From Photobacterium kishitanii (GTDB taxonomy: Bacteria > Pseudomonadota > Gammaproteobacteria > Enterobacterales > Vibrionaceae), in NCBI RefSeq assembly GCF_003026355.1, contig NZ_PYON01000004.1, positions 248,001 through 312,000 of the forward strand: a stretch of 64,000 nucleotides of DNA, given 5' to 3'. Shown piece by piece: positions 8,194-17,806 of this stretch. How positions within the stretch are numbered: the stretch's first letter is position 1; each line of letters begins with the position of its first letter. The translations under genes were made by a program, and so were the position numbers. The notes beneath the pieces were generated by a model. The model was given only the letters and a program-made list of their open reading frames with translations, did not search any database and had not been told where the DNA came from.

Positions 8194-10455
8194 ATGGGTA
8201 ATAACGCGATGAGAAGTAACTTTGAGTTGTTAGCTCCAGGTGGCGATATAGAGTCGATTAAAGCGGCAATTGTAGCTGGCGCGAATGCTATTTATTGTGG
8301 CCTAGATAATTTTAATGCCCGTAATCGTGCAACCAATATTACTTTTGAAGATTTGAACGGTATTGTTCGCGTAGCGCATCAACGTGATTGTAAGATCTTT
8401 CTTACGCTAAATATTATGATTTTAGAAAGTGAGATTCCGGCAGTTATTCGGTTATTGAATAAACTGGTTAATACTAAAATTGATGGTGTTATTTTACAGG
8501 ACTTAGGGCTATTTCACTTAATCAAGCAGCATTTTCCAACGCTTGATGTTCATGCGTCTACTCAAGTTAATAGCCATAATGAAGGCCAAATTTTATTTAT
8601 GGGGCAGCTTAATGCGAGCCGTGTAAATTTATCGCGTGAACTTAATATTAAAGAAATAAAACATTTAGCGCAGTTTGGTCATCAGCATAACGTACTGATG
8701 GAAGTGTTTGTGCATGGTTCATATTGTATTGGCTTCTCAGGCTTGTGCTATATCAGTTCGGCTAAAAATGGTAATTCAGGTAACCGTGGCCGTTGTAGTC
8801 AGCCTTGTCGTGATCAATATCAGACAACTGCGGTGGGAAAAGATTACCCGCTTAATATGAAAGACAACTCGGCATTTTCAAATTTAGAAGCACTTGCAGA
8901 TGCTGGTGTATATTCATTAAAGGTCGAAGGGCGGATTAAAAAATCTCACTATGTGTATACCGTCGTTGATAATTGGAGTCGCCAGTTAGACAACTACTGT
9001 AATCAAAAACCATTATTGGCCGATACACGTGAGTTATATACGGTATTTAACCGTGACTTTTCAAACTCATATTTAATGGGTGATATCAATAAAGCGATGT
9101 TTATTGATAATCCTCGAGATAACTCTGTCGATCACTTTGCACTGATTGCTGATGCTAAATCAGAGACTGCAATTCAGGCGGTTAAGCAAAAATTATATGA
9201 CGATAAAACCACTATCATCCAAACTGTTGAAGAGCGAATTGCCGATTTAGACATTAGTTTATTAGCCTTAGAGTTGACGATTATCGGTCAGGTAGGACAA
9301 CCGCTGGTTATTCGCGTAACAACGCCATTGCAGCAGTTTGAAGTGGTATCAACATCGTTATTACGACAGTCTGAGAATACTGTGCTTGATAGTGATTGCT
9401 TTGAAAAACGCTTCCGTAGCTTAAATAACGGCGAATACTTGCTAACACCGATGAATTTAACCCAGTTAGCAGATAATGTAGTGGTACCGTTTAAAGAACT
9501 AACGATGATGCGCGATCAGATTACGTGTGTATTAAATGGCGATCAACCACTAGTGGAGCCGTTTGAATTACCAAAAGCTGTGCGAGCGCCACAACCAGCA
9601 CTAACAGCGTCGCTATCAGTGTTGATTGCTAATCCTGCTGATATTGACGCGGTTAGTCAGCCAAATACTGCGGTGTATTATCAGTTACCAGAAGCTATGG
9701 CGATGGAAGGGCTAAAGTTAGTTTCTTTGTTCCAACAAAATCCGCATTTGGTCCCTTGGTTCCCAGCAATTTTGATTGGTGACAATTACCAAGCAGCAGT
9801 GACGTTTCTAGAGCAAGTGAAGCCATCACGTATTGTGACTAACAATAGTGGTGTCGGTTATGCTGCACATCAATTAGGTTTAGAGTGGGTAGCTGGCCCG
9901 CAAATGAATATCAGTAATGGTTTGAGCCTTGAATGTTTACAGCAGGAATTTGGTTGTGTCGGAGCGTTTATTTCTAATGAGATCAAACGTTCTCAGATCA
10001 AACCAATAACAGTACCGACTGGATTTGAGGTCTATTACAGTATTTATCATCCAATGATGCTGTTAATGAGCCGTCAATGTTTATTCCATCAAACTGTGGG
10101 CTGCAAAAAGAAGCGTTTTGACGATAAATGCTTACGCAAATGTGATAAATCAGCATCGATCATTAATCTTACTGAAGCGTCGTTTGTGGTTGATAAACAG
10201 CGTGGTGATCACAATGCGTTATATAACCCTGAGAACTTTTTAAACTTGGATATTGTGGCTGAGGTTAAAGATAAGTTTACTGGCTTTATGGTGGATTTAC
10301 GCGATATTAAAACTGATACCCAAGTGACAGTAACTAAAGCGGAATTGACGACGTTATTTAATCAGTATCTTGTGGTTAATAATGAACTTACGCGTAGTGA
10401 AATTGAAGCTGCCATTATTGGTCATACCTGTAATCAGTACACCAAAGGCTTGTAA
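8194..10455 (+). CDS. Peptidase U32 family RNA-hydroxylation protein, RlhA-like
   Basis: A large U32-family protein (753 aa). Residues 1-300 contain ELLAPGGDIESIKAAIVAGA, a HASTQ segment, and the family Cys pattern FVHGSYC...SGLC followed by GRCSQPC, thought to hold an iron-sulphur centre. U32 proteins in E. coli (RlhA, TrhP, UbiU/V) are oxygen-independent hydroxylases acting on 23S rRNA C2501, tRNA U34 or ubiquinone precursors. The NMKDN and LKVEGRIKKSHYV segments are closest in my reading to RlhA, but the protein is ~100 residues longer and its C-terminal third has a further Cys-rich patch (CLFHQTVGC, CLRKCDK). ATG 8194 or 8209 may be the start. It is a single-gene unit ended by a strong terminator. 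Confidence 0.82.
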   Translation: MGNNAMRSNFELLAPGGDIESIKAAIVAGANAIYCGLDNFNARNRATNITFEDLNGIVRVAHQRDCKIFLTLNIMILESEIPAVIRLLNKLVNTKIDGVILQDLGLFHLIKQHFPTLDVHASTQVNSHNEGQILFMGQLNASRVNLSRELNIKEIKHLAQFGHQHNVLMEVFVHGSYCIGFSGLCYISSAKNGNSGNRGRCSQPCRDQYQTTAVGKDYPLNMKDNSAFSNLEALADAGVYSLKVEGRIKKSHYVYTVVDNWSRQLDNYCNQKPLLADTRELYTVFNRDFSNSYLMGDINKAMFIDNPRDNSVDHFALIADAKSETAIQAVKQKLYDDKTTIIQTVEERIADLDISLLALELTIIGQVGQPLVIRVTTPLQQFEVVSTSLLRQSENTVLDSDCFEKRFRSLNNGEYLLTPMNLTQLADNVVVPFKELTMMRDQITCVLNGDQPLVEPFELPKAVRAPQPALTASLSVLIANPADIDAVSQPNTAVYYQLPEAMAMEGLKLVSLFQQNPHLVPWFPAILIGDNYQAAVTFLEQVKPSRIVTNNSGVGYAAHQLGLEWVAGPQMNISNGLSLECLQQEFGCVGAFISNEIKRSQIKPITVPTGFEVYYSIYHPMMLLMSRQCLFHQTVGCKKKRFDDKCLRKCDKSASIINLTEASFVVDKQRGDHNALYNPENFLNLDIVAEVKDKFTGFMVDLRDIKTDTQVTVTKAELTTLFNQYLVVNNELTRSEIEAAIIGHTCNQYTKGL

Positions 10456-10472
10456 TCCATTCTTGTGACAAT

Positions 10473-10511
10473 AAAAAGCCCCGTAGGATATATTTCCTAC
10501 GGGGCTTTTTG
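10473..10511. terminator. Bidirectional terminator between the U32 gene and torA
   Basis: Perfect GC-rich stem (AAAAAGCCCCGTAGGA and complement) with A- and T-runs on the two sides, between convergent genes. Confidence 0.92.
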
Positions 10512-10537
10512 TTCGCTAACGAATAGCGAACTATTAA

Positions 10538-13177
10538 TTACTTTTTAGCGTTGTCTTTTAGGAAATCAAGTACCAGCTTGCGATCTTTTTCGTTTAGACC
10601 TGCGCGTGGGAACATACTGTTAGTAATACCTTTCCACTGCTTGTAAGTGAAGTCGCTTGGGTGCGGTGCTGCGTGACAAAGAGTACAGCTACCGTAGAAT
10701 AATTTCTCACCCGGTGACTGCGCTGGACCTTGTTCTGCGGATACAGCTTTCAGGCGCTTACCTAATTGTAATGACCAGATATCAACTTTAAAGTCTGATT
10801 TCACAATCTTAGGTGGCATGTAAGCTTGGTTTGGTGTTTCCGCGTCAGTACATTTCTTAAAGTAAGCCAAACAAGTATTAGCACTGGTTGCTTGTGCTAG
10901 ACCACTGGTTGGTTGACTACTTGTTAGCATGTTGATTGAGCCTGAGTTACAACGGCCTTTGCTATCAAGTTGTAGCCATGCACCTTCGTGAATGTAGATA
11001 ACACCAGGCATTGCTTCATCAGTGATACGCGCACCAGCAAGTAGAGTACCACGCTCGTTATATACCTCGACTACATCGCCATCTTTTACGCCACGCTCTT
11101 TAGCATCGTCTTTGTTAATTAGAACGATTTGACGACCATCAACAGATTCATAGCTGTTGACATCAGCATTTGCCATTTGTGAGTGCAGACGCATCCATGG
11201 GTGTGGGCTTAGTACGTGAACTTGACCTTTCTTGGCATTACCTAACCATTCAAATGGTGGAATCCATTGTGGCATCGGTGGACAATCTTTTGCTTTAAAT
11301 CCAGCCAGTGTTTCACTGTAAAGCTCAATTTTACCACTTGGTGTATGCAATGGGTTTTTATCAGGATCTGCATAAAAATCACCGTGACGAACAAAGCTGT
11401 TAGCAACGTCAGGCGTTGAAACGTGAGTGATACCATTTTGCCAGAATGTTTTAAAATCTTCTGTCGCATCAGATGCTTCGTAAGAGGCTTTAACATGTTG
11501 GTACATTGTTTTACCTTCGGTAAATTCTTTATGTACGTTAAACATGAAAGCAAGGCGTGAGAAGATTTCGTAATCATCTAAGCTCTCACCTACAGGCTCA
11601 ATAACCTGACGCATTGCGTAGATTTTGTTATTGCTGTAAGTACCGCCAGATGAAATATCATCACGCTCAAGAGTCGTTGTAGTTGGTAGTACGATATCTG
11701 AATATTTTGCAGTTGCACACCACCAAGGTTCATGACAAATGATGGTATCAATATTATCGTTAAGCGCTTTGATTAACTCATTGGTATCTTGTTGGTGAGA
11801 CAGTAAGTTATTACCTGCGTTGTAGATAAGCTTTGCTTTTGGCAAGGTTAGGTTTGAACCGTCACGTGTGTATGCTTTGCCTGGGTTTTTCAGCATGTCT
11901 GAAACCATAACCACAGGACACGTCTTAGTGATTGGGTTACGACCTTGGGATAAACCAATAGGCATACGCTTACCAGATGCTGGCATACCACCGTTACCAT
12001 AGTGCCAGCTAAAGCCTGCACCTTCGCCTGGTTTACCAATTTTACCAGCAATTGCCGCAAAGTTGATAATAGACCAGTGGATCATTTCACCGTGATCTGC
12101 ACGCTGTAGCGCCCAACCCGCAGCAATTTGAGTGCGTTTTGTCACACACAATTCAGCTAATTCTTTGATTTTCGCCGCTGGTAGACCTGTAATTTCTTCA
12201 GCCCACTCAGGTGTTTTTTCAACACCGTCTTCAGTACCGTCTAAATAAGCAAGGTATTTATCAAAGCCAACGGTATATTTCGCTAAGTAAGCTTTATCAT
12301 TTTGGCCAGTCTTGCATAAGTGGTAAGACATCGCAGTAAAGAGTGCAGTATCCGTGTTAGGGCGGATATTAATCATTTCACTGCCAACAGCTTTATCTGT
12401 TTGGGTTTGTTGTGGGTTAATAGAGATAAATTTAATCCCTTTCGCCTTAAACGCTTCCCAGTGCTTTTGCATTGAGTGATCAGCTACACGGAATTCAACA
12501 CGGTTAGTTTTCCAAGGATCACAGCCAATAAACAACACTGCTTCAGTGTTCTTTTCAACAATTTCCCATGCGGTTTGTGGAGAATATACTTCCATGTCAC
12601 CAATAACGTGTGGAAGGATAACTTCTGAAGCACCTGCAGAGTAGTCGCCAGCACAGATACTTTGACCACCAATAAGGTTAAAGAAACGTCCTTGTAGAGT
12701 CTGAGGACGGTTAACACCACAATGTGACCAACCACCGTATGAAGAACTGAATAGTGCTTCATTACCATGTTTTTCAACGGTACGTGCAATACAGAAAGCA
12801 GTTAATGCAATTGCAGTATCCCAATCGACGCGTACAAAGGGTTCTTTGCCACGAAGGTGAGGATTATGATTGCCTAATGGATCTTCTAATAGTGATTTAC
12901 GTACCATTGGGTATTTAATACGAGTATCGCTATAGGTACGGCTTAATACGCCTTTAGTTAACATTTCTGTTGGAAATGGGTCAACATCATTGATTGGTTG
13001 AACACCGATTAACGTACCGCTTTTAACTACTGCTTTAAAAGGACCATAGTGGGTAGCTGATGGAATAGTAATTGTATCAGAAGCAAATACTTTGCCAGCA
13101 GGGAAAAGGGTGAGTCCGTTAGCAGCGATGGCCGTTGCTACTGAACCTTTTAAAAAGTTACGACGTGATAGGGTCAT
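10538..13177 (-). CDS. torA: TMAO reductase (molybdopterin, periplasmic) with fused C-terminal monohaem domain
   Basis: Reduces trimethylamine N-oxide in the periplasm during anaerobic respiration, with a bis-MGD molybdenum cofactor. Seen: a Tat signal (SRRNFLKG, then a hydrophobic run ending near VFA); the DMSO/TMAO reductase-type molybdopterin body; the likely Mo-ligand Ser180 in GDYSAGAS. Odd: after the usual end near residue 810 the protein continues with a CTLCH haem-c motif (831-835) and a tail ending FLKDNAKK. This matches the last ~50 residues of TorC (CSQCH to YLQDNAK). Typical TorA is ~820-850 aa and haem-free. I chose the ATG at 13177 (CGGAA upstream, correct Tat N-terminus); an ATG at 13213 lacks a ribosome site. 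It could instead be called TorZ-like. No torD chaperone gene is nearby. It diverges from torC. Confidence 0.87.
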   Translation of the reverse strand: MTLSRRNFLKGSVATAIAANGLTLFPAGKVFASDTITIPSATHYGPFKAVVKSGTLIGVQPINDVDPFPTEMLTKGVLSRTYSDTRIKYPMVRKSLLEDPLGNHNPHLRGKEPFVRVDWDTAIALTAFCIARTVEKHGNEALFSSSYGGWSHCGVNRPQTLQGRFFNLIGGQSICAGDYSAGASEVILPHVIGDMEVYSPQTAWEIVEKNTEAVLFIGCDPWKTNRVEFRVADHSMQKHWEAFKAKGIKFISINPQQTQTDKAVGSEMINIRPNTDTALFTAMSYHLCKTGQNDKAYLAKYTVGFDKYLAYLDGTEDGVEKTPEWAEEITGLPAAKIKELAELCVTKRTQIAAGWALQRADHGEMIHWSIINFAAIAGKIGKPGEGAGFSWHYGNGGMPASGKRMPIGLSQGRNPITKTCPVVMVSDMLKNPGKAYTRDGSNLTLPKAKLIYNAGNNLLSHQQDTNELIKALNDNIDTIICHEPWWCATAKYSDIVLPTTTTLERDDISSGGTYSNNKIYAMRQVIEPVGESLDDYEIFSRLAFMFNVHKEFTEGKTMYQHVKASYEASDATEDFKTFWQNGITHVSTPDVANSFVRHGDFYADPDKNPLHTPSGKIELYSETLAGFKAKDCPPMPQWIPPFEWLGNAKKGQVHVLSPHPWMRLHSQMANADVNSYESVDGRQIVLINKDDAKERGVKDGDVVEVYNERGTLLAGARITDEAMPGVIYIHEGAWLQLDSKGRCNSGSINMLTSSQPTSGLAQATSANTCLAYFKKCTDAETPNQAYMPPKIVKSDFKVDIWSLQLGKRLKAVSAEQGPAQSPGEKLFYGSCTLCHAAPHPSDFTYKQWKGITNSMFPRAGLNEKDRKLVLDFLKDNAKK

Positions 13178-13379
13178 GTTTATATTCCGAAGACAAACCG
13201 AATGAGTAAGCATTTAAGCGGCATAATAACCATCTAAATATTAGTCGGTATAGTGATCTATTATTTGACTTATTTCTTGATAGGCTACACGTAAATATAA
13301 AATATATTAGGTTGCTAAATGGAAAATAAGTTACCACAAAAAAGTACTTAGAAGTTTAATGTTTAATGTTCAATGTAAA

Positions 13380-13413
13380 TAGCATAATGATTAGCACAAT
13401 AATCATTATGCTA
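13380..13413. repeat. Perfect 14-bp inverted repeat in the torA-torC control region
   Basis: TAGCATAATGATTA (13380-13393), a 6-base loop, then its exact complement (13400-13413). No T-run follows on either strand, so it is more likely an operator or a leader structure than a terminator. It lies ~200 bp upstream of torA and ~340 bp upstream of torC. Confidence 0.75.
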
Positions 13414-13676
13414 ACTGATAACTATTATCGATACTGAAATTTACATGCATATTATACAGTATGGTCAACGGTATTGGTGTTAGTATGTTTTTGTTTTATA
13501 ATGCATTTGTAATTTTAAATTTTGATTATTGTTGATTGTGTTTCTTATTGGAAAACACTGTTTACGTAATAACTATATTTAGTGTACTAAATAAATGTAT
13601 GCTTATATCGATAGCATTAGGTTAATGTGTCTAATTGTGTCTAATATATTTATTTATGTGAATTTGTCGCGTTGCC

Positions 13677-13686
13677 CTGTTCATAT
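13677..13686 (+). promoter_or_regulatory. Tor box (TorR binding site candidate) upstream of torC
   Basis: CTGTTCATAT, identical to the decameric consensus recognised by TorR before the E. coli torCAD operon. It lies 70 bp before the torC ATG. A degenerate second copy may follow at ~13692-13701. This links torC to the TorT/TorS sensory genes in the window. Confidence 0.75.
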
Positions 13687-13755
13687 TCAAATGTTAGTTT
13701 GTGCGCAACACTTTTTTTAACGTTGTTTTGACGTTTAATTCATTTTGGACCATCC

Positions 13756-14928
13756 ATGAAGAAACTATGGCGTTTTTTAGTAAAGCCAAGTAGTCGCTAT
13801 TCTGTTCTAGCGATTGCTGTTGTCTGTGTGATTATCACACTGGCAGGCGTGTTTACCTTCCACGAATCGATAAAGTTTAGTTCGACTACAGAGTTTTGTA
13901 CTTCATGTCACTCAATGAAAGAAAACTACAACGAATATAAAACCAGTATCCACTATAAAAATGCATACGGCGTACGTGCCGAATGTCGTGATTGTCATAT
14001 TCCAGAAAACGATCCAATTGCTTTCATGAAAGCGAAATTGGGTGGCGTTGGTGATATTTACAGCGAATTTATCAGTAAAGATATCGATACGCCGGCGAAG
14101 TTTGAAGCAAACCGTTTACGCATGGCGCAAAATGTTTGGCGCATGATGGCGGAAACAAACTCAGCAACGTGTAAGAGTTGTCACTCATACACTGCAATGG
14201 ATCACGCTAAACAGTCTCCAGCAGCAGCAGCAGCAATGACTGGCGCAGCAGCAAAAAATATGAACTGTATTGAGTGTCATAAAGGTATTGCGCACCAGTT
14301 GCCGCATATCAATAATGATTTCCAAGCGACGTTTAAACAGTTAACAATTAACGCTGGTGAAGCACCTGCAACTAAGACGCTTTACACATTAGCATCTAAG
14401 AAATTGTACACTACTGATTCAGCATCAGGCGATGAACAAGGCCAGTTATACCCTGCATCAGAAGTACAAGTACTTGGTACTAGCGGCGACATGCTTAAAG
14501 TACAAATTACTGGTTGGCAGCAACAAGGTTCAACAACGGGTATGCTTGTTCAAGATATGGCTAAGCAAATTCAAACAGTATCATTGAATGCCGATTTACA
14601 AAAATCAGCGACTATTTTAAATACAGTGAAAGCTGACAATGGTCAGACATGGCAACAAGTGCAAGTATCTGCATGGATTACGCAACGTAATATGCTAGCA
14701 AGCATTAAACCTATCTGGGCTTACGGTAAAGAAATTCTTGATGCTACATGTAGTCAATGTCACGCAATTCCAGATCCGAAGCACTTAACTGCAAATGGTT
14801 GGGTTCAAGGTCTAAAAGCAATGCAGCAATATTACATGCTGAATAAAGATGAAGAGCGTACCTTGTTGAAGTACCTTCAAGATAATGCAAAAGATGCACC
14901 TGTGGCAGCACCACAAACTGCACAATAA
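13756..14928 (+). CDS. torC: Pentahaem c-type cytochrome TorC (NapC/NirT family)
   Basis: A membrane-anchored periplasmic cytochrome that passes electrons from menaquinol to TMAO reductase. The 390 residues show one N-terminal transmembrane anchor (~17-37), four NapC-type haem sites (CTSCH, CRDCH, CKSCH, CIECH), a linker with an SH3-like stretch (~200-300) and a fifth haem (CSQCH) in the C-terminal domain. In E. coli the C-terminal domain contacts TorA and feeds back on TorS. The length equals E. coli TorC (390). It stands alone: torA diverges from it rather than following it, and a terminator closes the gene. An exact tor box lies upstream. The paralogous haem domain on TorA is discussed in the torA entry. 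Confidence 0.95.
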   Translation: MKKLWRFLVKPSSRYSVLAIAVVCVIITLAGVFTFHESIKFSSTTEFCTSCHSMKENYNEYKTSIHYKNAYGVRAECRDCHIPENDPIAFMKAKLGGVGDIYSEFISKDIDTPAKFEANRLRMAQNVWRMMAETNSATCKSCHSYTAMDHAKQSPAAAAAMTGAAAKNMNCIECHKGIAHQLPHINNDFQATFKQLTINAGEAPATKTLYTLASKKLYTTDSASGDEQGQLYPASEVQVLGTSGDMLKVQITGWQQQGSTTGMLVQDMAKQIQTVSLNADLQKSATILNTVKADNGQTWQQVQVSAWITQRNMLASIKPIWAYGKEILDATCSQCHAIPDPKHLTANGWVQGLKAMQQYYMLNKDEERTLLKYLQDNAKDAPVAAPQTAQ

Positions 14929-14964
14929 GCATTGATATATAAACTCTCAATTATTTGAGTGATT

Positions 14965-14995
14965 AAAAAAGCCTGCGTTTAGCGCAGGCTTTTTT
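14965..14995 (+). terminator. Terminator after torC
   Basis: Perfect stem GCCTGCG / CGCAGGC with A-run before and T-run after. Confidence 0.9.
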
Positions 14996-15002
14996 GTGGG
15001 AG

Positions 15003-15325
15003 TCAGTTTTAGTTATTAAAAAGCATAGTGTTGATTAAGTTTATAAGCACATATAGATTCTTAATTGGGTTCGAAACTTTGCTGTAATAACGTTGGAAAG
15101 GACTGTGTTGGTAAGCAATGGTCGTGGTATAAGCGTTTGTTAGAGAGTGACAATAGTGAGAGCGTAGCATGTACTCTTGAAATGAAGGCGTAATATGGAA
15201 GCCCGTATTACGCCATCTCGGGAAGTGAATAATAAACTTATCTGTGACCCATTTATTCCACAATTGAACGTCAAGTTGAGCTATCTAGTTTTCTTGCTCA
15301 TTAATGACTATGTGAAATCCTGTAA
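15003..15325. other. Unexplained stretch with a hairpin, no supported gene
   Basis: About 320 bp between the torC terminator and the yccS stop. It has a less A/T-rich composition than other gaps here and a perfect 9-bp inverted repeat, GGCGTAATA (15187-15195) and TATTACGCC (15206-15214). An 84-codon minus-strand frame (15009-15263) lacks protein-like composition and a ribosome site. A small RNA, the yccS 3' region or a relic of a mobile sequence are all possible; nothing decides. Confidence 0.4.
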
Positions 15326-17494
15326 TTAAACAGCCGCTATTGGGTGCGTTTTAGGTGCAAGGTTATCTCCTAAGCCATGTAGCTCAGGTAACATACAGTG
15401 AATTAAATGAAGTTGCTGTAATACCATTCTAATCGAGGTGCAATCTTCTTCTCGCCATTGACCTAATCGTTGTTCTAAGTTGAGGTTTAATGATGGTGAT
15501 GTTTCGACCAATGCACCATTAAGTTGCGCTGAAATACATTCTAAATGATTATGAATAATGCGGTGAGCCTCTGATACTAATTGATGAGTTTGATCATCTT
15601 GAAGTTGAGTGCGATGTGCTCCTAACGCTGATATATAACTTAGCATGGCATGGTTTAATGTTAGAAAACGAAAACTATCATCAGTATTTATTTGATACTT
15701 GCCTGGTTCCGCTAGCATATTATTGATAGCTGTACTTAGCTGCGCGTCTTTGTTATGGGCATCGCGACGAGCGATACGATAATTCATATTGTCTCTTTTA
15801 CCGATGCGATATTGGGCAATAATCTGCGCTAAATAATCTTTATTGGCACTAATCGCGTCAGCCATTACTTTATGTAATCGCTTTGATTCCCAATCCGGTA
15901 AAATAAAGCTTACCGCAAGCACTGCTAATAAGCAGCCGAGCAAGGTGTCACCAAGGCGCGGTAAAATAACCGCAAATCCTTCTCCTAGCTGATTAAAACA
16001 AAATAGTACTAACAGGGTAATGAAAGCCGTTGCCCAATCATATTTAACCGTTCGAAATGCGAAGAATAACACTCCCATTAAGACCATCAGTACTAATTGG
16101 CCTTCTTGTCCTGGGAATAAGTACAAGAGCGGTATACCTGCAAGTAAACCGCCTAAAGTACCAATAACCCGTTGTACTAATTTCTGACGGGTTGCACTGT
16201 AGTTAGGTTGGCATACAAATAGAGTGGTTAATAGGATCCAGTAGCCACGTTGAAGATCAAATACCTGAATACAGCCATAGCCAACAATCAGCGTGATCCC
16301 TAATCGAATAGCATGGCGAAATAACATCGAGTCAGTATTAAGCTGGGAAGAGATACGTTTCCACATTTCTTTTATACCGTGCGCTTCGGTGTCAACTAAT
16401 TCAATATCCGTATGTTGCTCAACATTTTCTGCATCTGGATTATTAATATTTTGTAATTGGCGTTCTACCGTAGCAAGGTTATTAAATAAATAATCAAGCT
16501 GATTAAGGAGAGGCCACCATTGGGGATTATTTTGCTGTTTTAGATAATTCAGAGATTGTTGCAGTTCATCTAAGGCATTGATTGAGTCAGAGCCATGGTT
16601 ATAAGCTTTACCTTGTTTGAGCGCTTCGGCGATGCCATGGCAGGCTATGGCTTGTACATGTAATAGGCGTTGAAAGCGAAATAAGACATCACTGCGTTGA
16701 AAGGCTGATGCGAGTTCACGGTAACGATAATGGGATGAACTTGCACGCTCATGAATATCTTGTGCAATAAAATAAATTTTAAGAAATTTATCACTTTGGC
16801 CACGACCCGCACGATGCAGGAGGGTCATTTTTACCGCGTTTAAGGCGTTAACTACTTTGGCATTTTGCTTGGCGGCTTGAATGCGAAATGGATGTGAAGT
16901 GAGATCAGTTACCGGTTCGAAGAGTTTGCTTTTATTATCGAGATAATAGCCAAACTCAGTGAATACATTAGCTAGACCTTGTTGGACGGGTTGATTGGGC
17001 CATAAAACATGCCATAGCAGCGATAATACCCCATACCAGCATGCACCAGCTAAAAGTAACATTGGTTGATACCAAAGCTCAGAGCTACTATTTGCACCTA
17101 ACATAGTGTAAACCGCAAGCAGTAATGAGGCAAAAGCGATGTTGGCATAACGTGGCCCCATTGCTCCCAGCATAATAAAGCCAAAAGTCGAACAAAATAA
17201 ACCGATTGCAAATAAAATGGGGTAGTCAAATAAGACTTCAATAGAAAGGGATGCAATCAAAAAACAAACGAGAGTAATGGTAAGGCCTTTAATGCGACCG
17301 GTTAAATTATCATCAGACTCAGCAAGTGCTGCAGCAATAATACCGAGCACTAATGGCGTGACCGCGTGGTTTTCTCCAAGATACCAACATGGCAATACTG
17401 CACCAACTAAAGCAATGAATACTCGAATTGAGTAATTGATGCGATCATTGACCCAGTAGCTGCGGAAGTTTACATGTAAGTCTTTAGTTTGCAT
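15326..17494 (-). CDS. yccS: YccS family inner-membrane protein (FUSC domains)
   Basis: A ~722-residue integral membrane protein of the YccS/YhfK family (TIGR01666), related to aromatic-acid efflux proteins AaeB; the function in cells is unknown. Two hydrophobic blocks are visible, at ~25-165 (about six segments) and ~400-530 (about six segments), separated by a soluble helical region holding the conserved ERASSSHYRYREL and SDVLFRFQRLL stretches shared with E. coli YccS. A soluble C-terminal domain follows. An upstream in-frame TTG at 17506 is less likely than the ATG at 17494. It diverges from helD across 312 bp in which I see no other gene. Confidence 0.9.
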   Translation of the reverse strand: MQTKDLHVNFRSYWVNDRINYSIRVFIALVGAVLPCWYLGENHAVTPLVLGIIAAALAESDDNLTGRIKGLTITLVCFLIASLSIEVLFDYPILFAIGLFCSTFGFIMLGAMGPRYANIAFASLLLAVYTMLGANSSSELWYQPMLLLAGACWYGVLSLLWHVLWPNQPVQQGLANVFTEFGYYLDNKSKLFEPVTDLTSHPFRIQAAKQNAKVVNALNAVKMTLLHRAGRGQSDKFLKIYFIAQDIHERASSSHYRYRELASAFQRSDVLFRFQRLLHVQAIACHGIAEALKQGKAYNHGSDSINALDELQQSLNYLKQQNNPQWWPLLNQLDYLFNNLATVERQLQNINNPDAENVEQHTDIELVDTEAHGIKEMWKRISSQLNTDSMLFRHAIRLGITLIVGYGCIQVFDLQRGYWILLTTLFVCQPNYSATRQKLVQRVIGTLGGLLAGIPLLYLFPGQEGQLVLMVLMGVLFFAFRTVKYDWATAFITLLVLFCFNQLGEGFAVILPRLGDTLLGCLLAVLAVSFILPDWESKRLHKVMADAISANKDYLAQIIAQYRIGKRDNMNYRIARRDAHNKDAQLSTAINNMLAEPGKYQINTDDSFRFLTLNHAMLSYISALGAHRTQLQDDQTHQLVSEAHRIIHNHLECISAQLNGALVETSPSLNLNLEQRLGQWREEDCTSIRMVLQQLHLIHCMLPELHGLGDNLAPKTHPIAAV

Positions 17495-17806
17495 GGATAT
17501 TAACAATCTTCTGATAATGATGAGTATAGAAAACGATAGAATTATCTAACGTTATAAAAACGTCACTAAAGATAACAGAAATATTGTTATTGCTGATCAA
17601 AAAAATTAACTTTACCTCGTGGAATAATATTTAGCCAAATAGACGTTTCAATACTATGGCTACACGAGAGTTATTGATACTCTAAGCGACATTATCCCGA
17701 TAAACGGGTGACAAGTAATGATTCAATTGAGGTTTGGTAACAAGATTACCGACCAGTAATGAGTATTACAGCCTAATTAAAGCATGGAACAATTGGTGGA
17801 ATCACA

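Larger units (their letters stand above)
13178..13755. promoter_or_regulatory. torA-torC divergent control region
   Basis: 578 bp of A/T-rich sequence without a supported gene. It contains a 14-bp inverted repeat at 13380-13413, an exact tor box at 13677-13686, a TGTTCA-containing weaker match near 13366-13375 and a tandem GTGTCTAAT (13627 and 13637). The gene arrangement requires promoters on both strands here. Confidence 0.7.

Noticed and set aside
15009..15263. 84-codon minus-strand frame after torC
   Set aside because: No ribosome site, erratic composition and no recognisable motif; kept only as an unexplained stretch.
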